DNA of 20,492 nucleotides from the NCBI GenBank assembly GCA_045647785.1, contig JAZRMU010000008.1, positions 1 through 20,492 of the forward strand, in the 5' to 3' direction. The notes under the pieces are model-generated. The model did not search any database and had not been told where the DNA came from. It worked only from the letters and a program-made list of their open reading frames with translations. This DNA is from SIG565 sp045647785. GTDB lineage: Bacteria; Bacillota; Clostridia; Oscillospirales; Acutalibacteraceae. Shown piece after piece: positions 7,753-15,808 of the stretch (position 1 is its first letter; every line of letters begins with the position of its first letter). The position numbers and the translations under genes are program-made.

Positions 7753-7784
7753 TTGTAGAGAAAAAACTTTAAGTGTGATATAAT
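7753..7784 (+). promoter_or_regulatory. Extended -10 promoter of the yfmF-yfmH-lgt-folD operon
   Basis: TGATATAAT at 7776-7784 is an extended -10 with a perfect TATAAT (7779-7784). The -35 region is weak: TTGTAG at 7753-7758 is spaced 20 bases, and TAGAGA at 7756-7761 is spaced 17. Transcription should start near 7791. That leaves only about nine bases before the ATG at 7800 and argues for the TTG start at 7815. Confidence 0.65.
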
Positions 7785-7814
7785 AGCATCATAAATATAT
7801 TGGGGGATTATGAT

Positions 7815-9092
7815 TTGTCTTACAAAGTGTTTGAGATTTCAAAGGGTATGGATGGCGTTTTCATTGAAAACAGCAGATTTAACACAACTGTTTTGTCGCT
7901 GAATTTTTATTTGCCGCTATCTGCCGATAATATAACCGAGAATGCACTTTTGCCTTATGTGCTGGCTTCGTGTTCTGAAGAATATCCGGATTTTACTGAA
8001 CTTAATTTAAAATTAAGTATGCTTTATGGTGCCGATATTTCGGTATCTGCCGAGAAAATGCGCGATGTTCAGCATATTCGTATTGCGGTATCTGCCATTA
8101 ATGATGAATGTATTATTGATAATGGAGTATCGGTGTTAAGCGAGGCTATGGAGCTCTTGTTGTCATTAGTTTTTGAACCAAAGCTTGAAGGTGAAACGCT
8201 ATCAATAAGCGATTTTGAGCGCGAGAAAAGAAAACTGCTGGAACATATCGCTGGTGAATTTAATGATAAGCGCGCCTTTGCAAAAAATCGTTTAACCGAG
8301 ATTATGTTTGAGAATGATGCCTATGGTATGTCAAAATACGGAACTTTGGAGATGGCAGAAAAGCTAACGGCATCTGCTCTATATTCGGCTTGGCAGCGAA
8401 TGCTGCGTACAGCCTATATTCGAGTTCAGGTTGTCGGCAAGACTTTACCAAACGGCGTTTTCGACCTTGTGCATTCAAGACTTAAAAATTTTGAGCGTGA
8501 TAATATAACCGATTATACTTTGAGTCGCCCGGTAGCTGCCGTAGAGAATGCAAAGAATGTTACAGAGTATTATGATGTTTCTCAAGGTAAATTGGTAATG
8601 GGATTTTCGAGCGAAACCTGCGGAGAAAATGCTTATAACTTTACGGTTATGGCTGATATTTTCGGTGGCGGTCCTTACTCGCATTTATTTACTAATGTTC
8701 GAGAAAAAATGAGCCTTTGCTATTATTGCTCTGCTTCGGCAATTCGGTCAAAGGGCTTTATGCTTGTGCAGTCTGGAGTTGAGGCGCAAAACGCAGAAAA
8801 AGCCGAAAAAGAAATCCTTAATCAGCTTTTATTGATACAGCAGGGCGAGTTTTCCGATTTTGCCTTTGAAGCTTCTAAAAAAGCTATTATTGGCTCGTTA
8901 AAATCGTATAATGACAGTATATATGCGCTTGATAAATGGTATGCCGCAGGCATTATGCGAGATGGACTGAAAACCCCCGAAGATATCATTGAACTAATTT
9001 CCGATATCACTCGCGAGGATATTATTGAAGCCGCACGCGGCGTGAAACTTCATACAGTTTATAAACTTATGCCGAAGGGGGAGAACAAATAA
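7815..9092 (+). CDS. yfmF: M16 peptidase-like protein without zinc motif, YfmF-type (EF-P modification-associated)
   Basis: This 425-residue M16-fold protein pairs with the active peptidase encoded next. I see no HxxEH zinc motif in its N-terminal half, where residues run LPLSADNITENALLPYVLAS. The C-terminal half carries the family's NVREKMSLCYYC segment with Arg/Tyr. This is the pattern of the inactive subunit in M16 pairs. In Bacillus the homologous pair (YmfF/YmfH) is annotated as associated with 5-aminopentanol modification of elongation factor P; that role is transferred by family and not shown here. The TTG at 7815 is chosen because GGGGGA (7802-7807) is seven bases upstream. The ATG at 7800 has no ribosome binding site. 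The stop overlaps the next start by one base (TAATG), indicating coupled translation. Confidence 0.83.
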   Translation: MSYKVFEISKGMDGVFIENSRFNTTVLSLNFYLPLSADNITENALLPYVLASCSEEYPDFTELNLKLSMLYGADISVSAEKMRDVQHIRIAVSAINDECIIDNGVSVLSEAMELLLSLVFEPKLEGETLSISDFEREKRKLLEHIAGEFNDKRAFAKNRLTEIMFENDAYGMSKYGTLEMAEKLTASALYSAWQRMLRTAYIRVQVVGKTLPNGVFDLVHSRLKNFERDNITDYTLSRPVAAVENAKNVTEYYDVSQGKLVMGFSSETCGENAYNFTVMADIFGGGPYSHLFTNVREKMSLCYYCSASAIRSKGFMLVQSGVEAQNAEKAEKEILNQLLLIQQGEFSDFAFEASKKAIIGSLKSYNDSIYALDKWYAAGIMRDGLKTPEDIIELISDITREDIIEAARGVKLHTVYKLMPKGENK

Positions 9093-10360
9093 TGAAAACC
9101 GAACTCTTCACAAATAAAGTTTTAAATTTAGATTATTCCGCGACAACTCTTGATAGCGGACTTACTGTTTATATTTGTGAACGCCCTGATTTTAATTCTG
9201 TATATGCTGCCTACGGCACTAAATACGGATCTATTGACTCAAGCTTCACAGTAAATGGAGAGGAAATAACCGTACCTGATGGAATAGCTCACTTTTTAGA
9301 GCATAAGCTTTTTGAAAGTGAGGACGGTGATGCATTTTCAAAATATGCTGAAACCGGCGCCTACGCCAACGCTTTCACTTCATTTGATAGAACCTGTTAT
9401 ATTTTCTCTTGTTCAGAGCTTTTTGAAAAAAATCTTGATATTCTGTTGGATTTTGTTCAAAATCCATATTTTACTGCCGAAACGGTTAAAAAAGAGCAGG
9501 GAATTATTGGGCAGGAAATAAAAATGTATGATGATTCTCCTAATTGGAGCGTACTTTTCGGTATGCTTGAGGCTATGTATTATAATAACCCTGTAAAAAT
9601 TGACATTGCAGGTACAACCGATTCCATAGCAAAAATAGATGATACAATTCTCTATAAATGCTATAACACCTTTTATAATCCTAAAAATATGTTTGTTTGC
9701 ATTGCGGGTAATGTAAACAGTGCAGATGTGCTTGAAAGAATAGACAAAAAGGTTAAAAAGTCCGCGGATATTATGCTTGAGCGCGCTAAATTCGACGAGC
9801 CGCAAGGAGTTATTAAAAATTATACCGAAAAATCTTTAGAGGTCGCCTTGCCTTTGTTCTGCTATGGATTCAAGCAGGATGTATCAGCGGGAGATCCAAC
9901 CTTTAAACAAATGATTGCTATGAATGCGTTTATAAAGCTGCTTTCGGACAATTCGTCGCCTCTTTATAAGCGTTTGATCGAAAAAAAGCTAATTAATGAT
10001 GAGTTCGATGCCGAGTATTTTAGTGGTCGTTCATTTGCTTCAGTGATTTTTGAGGGAGAGTCGGCGAATCCAAAAGAAGTGGCAGAGCAGATTGATCTCG
10101 AGATTGAGAGCATTAAGAAAAACGGAATAGATGACAAACTGTTTTTAGCAGTTAAAAGGGATATGTATGGTCAGGCTGTTAAGCGTTATAACAGTGTAAA
10201 TTCTATTGCTATGATGCTTACCGACTGTGCAGTTTTCGGATATGATTATTCTACAGAGTTAGAGGTTATTAACAGTCTCGAAAAATCTGATTTGATAGAA
10301 CTTTTACCTGTGTTCAACAGCCGGAATGCAGTGCTATCTGTTATAAACAAGAGGGATTAA
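9092..10360 (+). CDS. yfmH: M16 zinc peptidase, YfmH-type (EF-P modification-associated)
   Basis: The 422-residue protein is an active-type M16 metallopeptidase. The inverted zinc motif HFLEH occupies residues 67-71 (His67 and His71 ligands, Glu70 catalytic). Glu142 in GQEIKMYDD is the likely third ligand, about 71 residues downstream. The family sequence NAFTSFDRTCYIFSC (93-107) follows the zinc site. There is no signal peptide, so it acts in the cytoplasm with the YfmF-like partner. The ATG overlaps the yfmF stop by one base and is preceded by AAGGGGGAG. Homologues are linked to EF-P modification in Bacillus. No EF-P gene is present in this window, so the connection rests on family alone. 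lgt follows after two bases. Confidence 0.88.
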   Translation: MKTELFTNKVLNLDYSATTLDSGLTVYICERPDFNSVYAAYGTKYGSIDSSFTVNGEEITVPDGIAHFLEHKLFESEDGDAFSKYAETGAYANAFTSFDRTCYIFSCSELFEKNLDILLDFVQNPYFTAETVKKEQGIIGQEIKMYDDSPNWSVLFGMLEAMYYNNPVKIDIAGTTDSIAKIDDTILYKCYNTFYNPKNMFVCIAGNVNSADVLERIDKKVKKSADIMLERAKFDEPQGVIKNYTEKSLEVALPLFCYGFKQDVSAGDPTFKQMIAMNAFIKLLSDNSSPLYKRLIEKKLINDEFDAEYFSGRSFASVIFEGESANPKEVAEQIDLEIESIKKNGIDDKLFLAVKRDMYGQAVKRYNSVNSIAMMLTDCAVFGYDYSTELEVINSLEKSDLIELLPVFNSRNAVLSVINKRD

Positions 10361-10362
10361 CT

Positions 10363-11268
10363 ATGGAAAATTATATAATTTTGTTTGGTATTAAATTTAA
10401 TATTAATCCTATAGCATTTACGCTTCCAATCGGCGACGGCTGGAGTGTGTATTGGTACGGTATTATTATTGCGATAGGATTTTTAGCGGCAATCGTTTAC
10501 GGTTATTTTATGGCAAAAAAAATGGGTATTGATATTGATAGAATGCTGGATGCAGTTTTGGTAACTACACCTGTAGCAATCCTGTGCGCCAGAGCCTATT
10601 ATGTTATTTTTGATACTAATAAAATAACGAATATAAAAGAATTTTTCGGGCTCGACGGTTCAGGCTTTTCGGGTCTGGCAATATATGGCGCTGTTATAGG
10701 TGCATTCGTTTGCGGGTTTATTATGTGTAAAATCCGAAAGCTGAATTTCCTTGATATGTTCGATTTGGCTTCTGTTGGTTTTATTTTAGCGCAGGGTATT
10801 GGTCGATGGGGCAATTTTGTGAATCAAGAGGCATACGGAATCCCTACAGGAAGCGACTGGTGGGGTATGTCGGGCAGCCGGATTGGCGATGAATTGGTGC
10901 ACCCCTGTTTCCTTTATGAGTCATTATGGTGTATTGCAGGTTTCTTTGTGCTAAACTACATAATTCGCCATCGCAAATTTAAGGGTCAGACCTTTTTAGG
11001 CTACTGTATCTGGTACGGCTTTATGCGCGGCTTTTTAGAGCTTTTAAGAACAGATAGCTTAATGCTTGGTAATATCAGAATTTCCTCACTTTTATCATTT
11101 GCTATTTGTATTGCCGGGGTGGTGCTGACTGTTATAGTATTAAACCGTCAAAAAACCAAAGCAAATGAGACAGCGTATGTACCGATGTTTACCGAAAACG
11201 AGGTAACAGATGGGTCAGAGGATTCAGAAATTTTAAAGGAGGAAATAACCGATGAGCAAGCTGATTAA
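10363..11268 (+). CDS. lgt: Prolipoprotein diacylglyceryl transferase
   Basis: The 301-residue integral membrane enzyme transfers a diacylglyceryl group from phosphatidylglycerol to the lipobox cysteine of prolipoproteins. The diagnostic signature GRWGNFVNQEAYG is at 147-159. Early parts include SVYWYGIIIAIGF (28-40) and a helix-rich core with about seven hydrophobic segments. A hydrophilic acidic tail of about 35 residues (FTENEVTDGSEDSEILKEE) extends past the last helix. The start is preceded by GAGGGATT at the end of yfmH. The last 17 bases overlap the folD start, and the acidic tail is the stretch whose DNA carries the strong folD ribosome binding site. Confidence 0.97.
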   Translation: MENYIILFGIKFNINPIAFTLPIGDGWSVYWYGIIIAIGFLAAIVYGYFMAKKMGIDIDRMLDAVLVTTPVAILCARAYYVIFDTNKITNIKEFFGLDGSGFSGLAIYGAVIGAFVCGFIMCKIRKLNFLDMFDLASVGFILAQGIGRWGNFVNQEAYGIPTGSDWWGMSGSRIGDELVHPCFLYESLWCIAGFFVLNYIIRHRKFKGQTFLGYCIWYGFMRGFLELLRTDSLMLGNIRISSLLSFAICIAGVVLTVIVLNRQKTKANETAYVPMFTENEVTDGSEDSEILKEEITDEQAD

Positions 11269-12103
11269 TGGAAAAGAAATTTCCGAATATATTAAAAATA
11301 ATGTAAAAAATGAAGTTGAACTGTTAAAGGAAAAGGGGATTAGTGTCGGACTTGCAGTAATAATTGTTGGAGATAACCCCGCCTCAAAGGTATATGTTGC
11401 TAATAAGGAAAAGGCTTGTGAAGCCATCGGTATTAAGTCTTTTAAATATGCGTTAGATGAAAGCACAACAAATGAACAGCTTTTAGAGCTTATTGATAAA
11501 CTGAATGCTGATGATGAGGTTGATGGTATTTTGTGTCAGCTGCCTCTTCCACGCCATCTTGATGAAAAGATAATTATCGACAGAATTTCGCCCTCAAAAG
11601 ATGTAGATGCATTCCACGCGCAAAATGTTGGCAAGATTATGATAGGGGATTTCGATTTTCTGCCATGTACACCTGCCGGTGTTATTGAAATGTTAAAATA
11701 CGAGAATATCGACATAACATCAAAAAATTGTGTTGTTATCGGTCGCTCAAATATAGTTGGTAAGCCTATGGCAATGCTGTTGCTCCATAACAATGCAACA
11801 GTTACTGTTTGTCATTCAAAAACTAAAAATCTTGCCGAAATTTGCCGTGAGGCAGATATTTTGGTGGTCGCTATCGGTAGAGCAAAGTTTGTTACTGCAG
11901 ATATGGTTAAAGATGGCGTAGTTGTTATTGATGTGGGTATGAATCGTGATGAAAACGGAAAGCTTTGTGGAGACGTCGATTTTGAAGATGTAAAAGATAA
12001 GGCTTCTGCTATTACACCCGTGCCCGGTGGAGTCGGACCTATGACTATTGCTATGTTAATGAAAAATACATTAACCGCAGCCAAATTAAAGAATATAAAT
12101 TAA
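11252..12103 (+). CDS. folD: Bifunctional methylenetetrahydrofolate dehydrogenase/methenyl-THF cyclohydrolase
   Basis: This 283-residue cytoplasmic enzyme interconverts 5,10-methylene- and 10-formyl-tetrahydrofolate using NADP. The catalytic YVANK (Tyr48, Lys52) and VDGILCQLPLPRHLD (about 90-104) define the folate site. KDVDAFHAQNVG, FLPCTPAGVIEML and the Rossmann signature VVIGRSNIVGKPMAMLL follow, and the C terminus carries PVPGGVGPMTIAML. Length is typical. The ATG has an excellent site (AAGGAGG at 11236-11242) inside the end of lgt. The two genes overlap by 17 bases in different frames. Confidence 0.98.
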   Translation: MSKLINGKEISEYIKNNVKNEVELLKEKGISVGLAVIIVGDNPASKVYVANKEKACEAIGIKSFKYALDESTTNEQLLELIDKLNADDEVDGILCQLPLPRHLDEKIIIDRISPSKDVDAFHAQNVGKIMIGDFDFLPCTPAGVIEMLKYENIDITSKNCVVIGRSNIVGKPMAMLLLHNNATVTVCHSKTKNLAEICREADILVVAIGRAKFVTADMVKDGVVVIDVGMNRDENGKLCGDVDFEDVKDKASAITPVPGGVGPMTIAMLMKNTLTAAKLKNIN

Positions 12104-12116
12104 AGGGGCAAAAAAG

Positions 12117-12890
12117 TTGAAAAAAAAGCTTATATGCTTTGTTTCGGCAATTTTAATACTTGTAAGCATATTCACCGTAACTGCTGCCGCAGAAAAGATT
12201 GATGATTATAATTTAGAGTATAATTTGCCGAAGGAATTCGTTGTTCTTACAGAGAAAAATGCCGATAAAAACGATGCCGCACTCAAATCGCTCGGCTTTT
12301 CGGTTTCCTCTTTTAAGAGCTACCTTAAAAATAATAATATAGTCTTATTTGCAAGCCTTACTGATAAGAGTTGTCAATTAACTGTTAACATTAACACCAC
12401 TCAATTCAGCCAACAGACTGAAGATTTTGCTTTTTTGGATAATGAGCAAATTTTATCTTTGGCGGCTGATATATCGGGTGTGCCGATGTCAGAGATATTG
12501 GTAATCGATAGTAATTCCAACAAATTTGCCAGCTTTCAAAGCAGCGGTACAGATAAGGTGGGCAGTTTTGTGCTTCAGCAGTTTATAACTGTAAAAAACT
12601 CTGCACTTTATACTGTGAGTGTGGCGTTTTCGGGTACGGAATTAACTGCCAAAAATTTACAAACTTCAAACGAGCTTTTGGATTGTATTAGCCTACAGAA
12701 TAAAAAATCGGGAATAACAATCAATGGATTCCAAAATGTGGCTATTTATATCGGAATTATTGTAATCTTATTGTTTTTATTGGCTGTTTTGGTCTATATC
12801 GTTTATACATTAGTTACCGATATTGCAGCTTCAAGAAACACAAGCGATGTAGCACCGTATGTTAAAATTAAGCGTCGCAGATTTAAATAG
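12117..12890 (+). CDS. Secreted, C-terminally membrane-anchored protein of unknown function
   Basis: I do not recognise this 257-residue protein. It starts at TTG 12117, with AGGGGC about eight bases upstream. Residues 1-25 form a signal peptide (KKKLICFVSAILILVSIF, likely cleaved near AAA-EK). Residues 26-200 are an extracytoplasmic domain with mixed strands and helices. Residues about 208-233 are a hydrophobic anchor (NVAIYIGIIVILLFLLAVLV) followed by a short, strongly basic cytoplasmic tail ending KIKRRRFK. There are no internal lipobox or catalytic motifs that I can see. The ectodomain, with KEFVVLTE near its start, loosely resembles DcrB/PsbP-type stress proteins, but this is a weak impression. 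It is the last gene of the yfmF-folD operon and lies just upstream of htrA, which suggests an envelope role without proving one. Confidence 0.75.
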   Translation: MKKKLICFVSAILILVSIFTVTAAAEKIDDYNLEYNLPKEFVVLTEKNADKNDAALKSLGFSVSSFKSYLKNNNIVLFASLTDKSCQLTVNINTTQFSQQTEDFAFLDNEQILSLAADISGVPMSEILVIDSNSNKFASFQSSGTDKVGSFVLQQFITVKNSALYTVSVAFSGTELTAKNLQTSNELLDCISLQNKKSGITINGFQNVAIYIGIIVILLFLLAVLVYIVYTLVTDIAASRNTSDVAPYVKIKRRRFK

Positions 12891-12912
12891 TTAATAATTT
12901 TTTAATACTTTG

Positions 12913-12942
12913 TTGTATTTTTAGTAAAAATAATGTTATAGA
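12913..12942 (+). promoter_or_regulatory. Probable promoter of htrA
   Basis: TTGTAT (12913-12918) and TATAGA (12937-12942) are 18 bases apart in the 76-bp gap before htrA. Both are four-of-six matches or better. I see no direct-repeat operator of the kind CssR binds. Confidence 0.5.
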
Positions 12943-12966
12943 ATACCCGCTGGAAGGAGTGTTTTT

Positions 12967-14298
12967 ATGAGCGAAAATAACAACGATTTTTTAGAGGAAA
13001 TATTCAGTTCCTCTGCAGGAAACGATGAAAATATTGATAGCGATATCGATGAGCTCAAGGATATTGATAAAAACGCCAACGAAGAACAAGTACCTCAATT
13101 TTTATATGAGGAGGGAAAAACTCATAAGCAAAAGAAAAACGGAGTTAGTTTTTCGACACTAATTTTCAGTGTTGTTGCGTCTGCTCTTGTTGCGGCAATA
13201 ATCGCGACCTCTGTTAGTACTGCTTTATTAAAAAGAAATGCAGCAGAAGTTCCAAATAATCCTTCTAATGAAAACATCGGCAACTCCGGTAATACGGATA
13301 ATCCTTTGGGCGGCAGTACCTCTATTGAGATTTCCGGTGTTACCGAATCAGTTATCGAGGCTGTTGCTCTAAAAGTAAATCCCAGCGTTGTTGGCATTGT
13401 AACAACCGCAGCCACCACCAGCTTTTTTGGAGGCGGCACCGAAACGACCGGCGAGGGCTCCGGCATTATATACACTGCCGATGGCTACATCATCACAAAC
13501 TATCATGTTATAAAAAGCGCTGTAACCTCTGCAAATACAACTATAGAGGTTTATCTTGCTTCAAACACCGAAAAGCCGTATACCGCATCGGTTGTAGGCT
13601 ATAACATTTCCTATGATTTAGCCGTTATTAAAATTCAGGCTAATTCATTGCCGAAAATCGATTTCGCAGATTCATCTGAACTTAAGGTCGGTCAATATGT
13701 TGCTGCCGTTGGAAGCCCTGGCGGCATGCAGTTTATGGGCTCGGTAACCTATGGTATAATAAGTGGACTTAATCGTGTAGTTTCAGATAGCTCCAGTAGC
13801 TCCTCGGTCGAACTTATACAGACCGATGCTGCAATTAACCCGGGCAATTCGGGTGGTGCGCTTGTAAATACCAAAGGTCTTTTAATCGGTGTTAACAGTT
13901 CAAAAATTGCAGCAACGGCGTATGAGGGTATGGGATTTGCAATTCCTTCGAATACCGTTAAGGAAATTTGTGATAATATTATCGCTAAAGAAAATGACCC
14001 GAACCCGTATATCGGTATTACAATTAGCGAGCGTTATAACGCCGCTACGCTTACACAGCTAGGTTATCCGGTGGGTGCGGTTGTCAAGAGCGTTATAGGC
14101 GGTAGCCCTGCTGAAAATGCCGGAATCAGAAGCGGTGATATTATTGTTAAATTCGGCGAAACCGATATAACCGAATATACCGTTCTTACCGACGCTATTA
14201 GTAAATCGAAACCCGGTGATACTGTTGCTGTTAAAATATATCGCAGTGGCAGGTACTATTCAACCTCGCTTAAGGTGGGTTCAAACAACTCTCAATAA
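12967..14298 (+). CDS. htrA: Membrane-anchored HtrA/DegP-like serine protease with PDZ domain
   Basis: The 443-residue protein is a type II membrane protein. It has an acidic cytoplasmic N terminus (1-55), one transmembrane helix (about 60-87, LIFSVVASALVAAIIATSVS), a Gly/Asn/Ser-rich linker (95-125), a trypsin-like S1C domain and one C-terminal PDZ domain (about 345-435). The catalytic triad is His180 (ITNYHVIKSA), Asp217 (SYDLAVIKI) and Ser295 (NPGNSGGALVN). It would degrade or refold misfolded exported proteins at the outer face of the membrane. The start is supported by GGAAGGAG about nine bases upstream of the ATG. It stands as its own transcription unit between the promoter at 12913 and the terminator at 14306. 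Confidence 0.96.
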   Translation: MSENNNDFLEEIFSSSAGNDENIDSDIDELKDIDKNANEEQVPQFLYEEGKTHKQKKNGVSFSTLIFSVVASALVAAIIATSVSTALLKRNAAEVPNNPSNENIGNSGNTDNPLGGSTSIEISGVTESVIEAVALKVNPSVVGIVTTAATTSFFGGGTETTGEGSGIIYTADGYIITNYHVIKSAVTSANTTIEVYLASNTEKPYTASVVGYNISYDLAVIKIQANSLPKIDFADSSELKVGQYVAAVGSPGGMQFMGSVTYGIISGLNRVVSDSSSSSSVELIQTDAAINPGNSGGALVNTKGLLIGVNSSKIAATAYEGMGFAIPSNTVKEICDNIIAKENDPNPYIGITISERYNAATLTQLGYPVGAVVKSVIGGSPAENAGIRSGDIIVKFGETDITEYTVLTDAISKSKPGDTVAVKIYRSGRYYSTSLKVGSNNSQ

Positions 14299-14305
14299 TT
14301 TAGTT

Positions 14306-14336
14306 CCGCAGAGCTTTTGCTCTGCGGTTTACTTTT
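14306..14336 (+). terminator. Rho-independent terminator of htrA
   Basis: CCGCAGAGC (14306-14314) and GCTCTGCGG (14319-14327) form a perfect 9-bp stem with a TTTT loop, followed by TTTACTTTTTG. It starts seven bases after the htrA stop codon. Confidence 0.85.
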
Positions 14337-14339
14337 TGC

Positions 14340-14368
14340 TTGTATTTTATAAAGTTTTAATATATAAT
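14340..14368 (+). promoter_or_regulatory. SigA promoter of the site-2 protease/scpAB operon
   Basis: TTGTAT (14340-14345) and a perfect TATAAT (14363-14368) are 17 bases apart, directly after the htrA terminator. Transcription should begin near 14375. This limits the start of the following gene to positions downstream of that point. Confidence 0.82.
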
Positions 14369-14395
14369 AGAAATATTAGATTGGAGTGGTGTGTC

Positions 14396-15070
14396 TTGTT
14401 GATAGATGCTTTGCGTGGAAATATGAGTTTTATGAGCTTTTTAGCCTCGGCGCTTTCAGCATTAATGGTAATATTTTTAACTATGCCTATACATGAGTTT
14501 GCACATGGTTTTGTAGCTTCGCGCCTTGGAGACCCAACGCCTAAATTTTCGGGCAGACTGTCGATAAATCCATTTGCACATATCGATTATATGGGCGCAC
14601 TTGCTATTTTGCTTTTCGGTTTCGGTTGGGCAAAGCCTGTTGGTGTTAATCCACGATACTTCAAAAATCCAAAGGCGGGCATGGCACTTACAGCTTTTGC
14701 AGGACCTATATCAAATATTTTAATGGCATTCATTTCATATATAGTTATGAATTTTGTTGTTCTTTTACCTACGCACAATACTATCGTTTTGTTTTTGTTC
14801 TTTTTCTTTTATTATTTTTCTTTAATAAACATTCGACTTGCGGTGTTCAATTTAATACCTATTCCACCGCTTGACGGTTTTAAGGTTTTAAGTGCAGTGC
14901 TTCCAAGCAGAATTTATTTCAGAATTATGCAGTACGAAAAATATATTGCTCTCGGTTTATTGCTGCTTTTATATACGGGTGTTCTTTCAACTCCGATAAA
15001 CCTTGCCGTATATTATGTAGATTACGGCATCCATTGGCTCGCAAGTCTTCCTTTTAGATTGTTTATATAA
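14396..15070 (+). CDS. Site-2 protease family (M50) zinc metalloprotease
   Basis: The 224-residue protein is an intramembrane metalloprotease of the short, PDZ-less M50B type. HEFAH at residues 33-37 supplies two His ligands and the catalytic Glu, within the first transmembrane helix. GAL...GWAKPVGVNPRYF is the family re-entrant region, and NLIPIPPLDGFKVL contributes the third ligand, the Asp in LDG. Four or more hydrophobic segments are visible. The frame stays open upstream to 14216, but that stretch crosses the htrA stop, the terminator and the promoter, so it is not coding. TTG at 14396 is preferred (GGAG at 14383-14386); TTG at 14399 or ATG at 14423 remain possible. It opens the operon 18 bases before scpA, a common clostridial and bacillar arrangement. 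Its substrate is unknown. Confidence 0.92.
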   Translation: MLIDALRGNMSFMSFLASALSALMVIFLTMPIHEFAHGFVASRLGDPTPKFSGRLSINPFAHIDYMGALAILLFGFGWAKPVGVNPRYFKNPKAGMALTAFAGPISNILMAFISYIVMNFVVLLPTHNTIVLFLFFFFYYFSLINIRLAVFNLIPIPPLDGFKVLSAVLPSRIYFRIMQYEKYIALGLLLLLYTGVLSTPINLAVYYVDYGIHWLASLPFRLFI

Positions 15071-15088
15071 TTATTTTTTGGTGATAAT

Positions 15089-15808
15089 ATGGAAACTGCT
15101 TATGTTTATAAGCTGGAGAATTTTGAGGGACCACTCGATTTATTGCTTCAGCTTATAGCTAGAAACAAACTTGATATTTATGATATTCAGCTATCTGTTC
15201 TAATCGACCAGTATTTAGAGCAGGTAGAGCTTTTGCAGCAGGAAAATCCTGATATTGAGAGCGAATTTTTAGAAATGGCTTCGCGCCTTATTTATTTAAA
15301 AACCGCAAAGCTTTTGCCTAAACACGAGGAATATGAGCAGTTGAAGGACGAGCTTTCGGGACAGCTCATTGAGTATCAGCTTTGTCGTCAAATTGCTGCA
15401 AAGCTTTGCTTGGTGTCGGACGGGTTCGATAAATTTATTAAAGGTCCAAGCGAGGTTGAACTACCAAAAACCTATATTTTAACGCACGATAAGCAAATGA
15501 TATTTGATGCTTATATTTCGGCAGTAGGTCGCGGTCAGCGCAAATTGCCGCCGCCAACGGGTGCATTTGTTAAAATCGTTGCTAAAAAGATAGTTTCGGT
15601 ATCAAGTAAAATCGTTTTTGTAATGCGCAATTTATTTAAGCGCGGCCCGCAAAAGCTTTCAAAGCTTTATAAATCTTCAAAAAGCCGTTCGGAGCTTGTT
15701 GCAACATTTTTAGCAGTGCTCGAGCTTTGCAAGGCTAACCGTGTGGAAGTTCGAGGCGAGGGCGAAAATACCGAAATAGAACTGATAAGAGAGAGGGATA
15801 AGCATTGA
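15089..15808 (+). CDS. scpA: Segregation and condensation protein A (kleisin)
   Basis: The 239-residue kleisin bridges SMC heads and binds ScpB in the bacterial condensin complex that organises replicated chromosomes at the origin region. The N terminus has the hallmark YKLENFEGPLDLLLQLIARNKLDIYDI. ASRLIYLKTAKLLPK then follows, and the C-terminal winged helix (about 165-235, LVATFLAVLELCKANRVEV) would contact the SMC head. The length is typical. GGTGAT lies about three bases upstream of the ATG, a rather tight spacing. The stop TGA overlaps the scpB start (TTGA), so translation of the two proteins is probably coupled. No smc gene is in the window. Confidence 0.97.
   Translation: METAYVYKLENFEGPLDLLLQLIARNKLDIYDIQLSVLIDQYLEQVELLQQENPDIESEFLEMASRLIYLKTAKLLPKHEEYEQLKDELSGQLIEYQLCRQIAAKLCLVSDGFDKFIKGPSEVELPKTYILTHDKQMIFDAYISAVGRGQRKLPPPTGAFVKIVAKKIVSVSSKIVFVMRNLFKRGPQKLSKLYKSSKSRSELVATFLAVLELCKANRVEVRGEGENTEIELIRERDKH

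Noticed and set aside
14216..14395. N-terminal extension of the site-2 protease frame
   Set aside because: It overlaps the end of htrA and contains the htrA terminator and the operon promoter.
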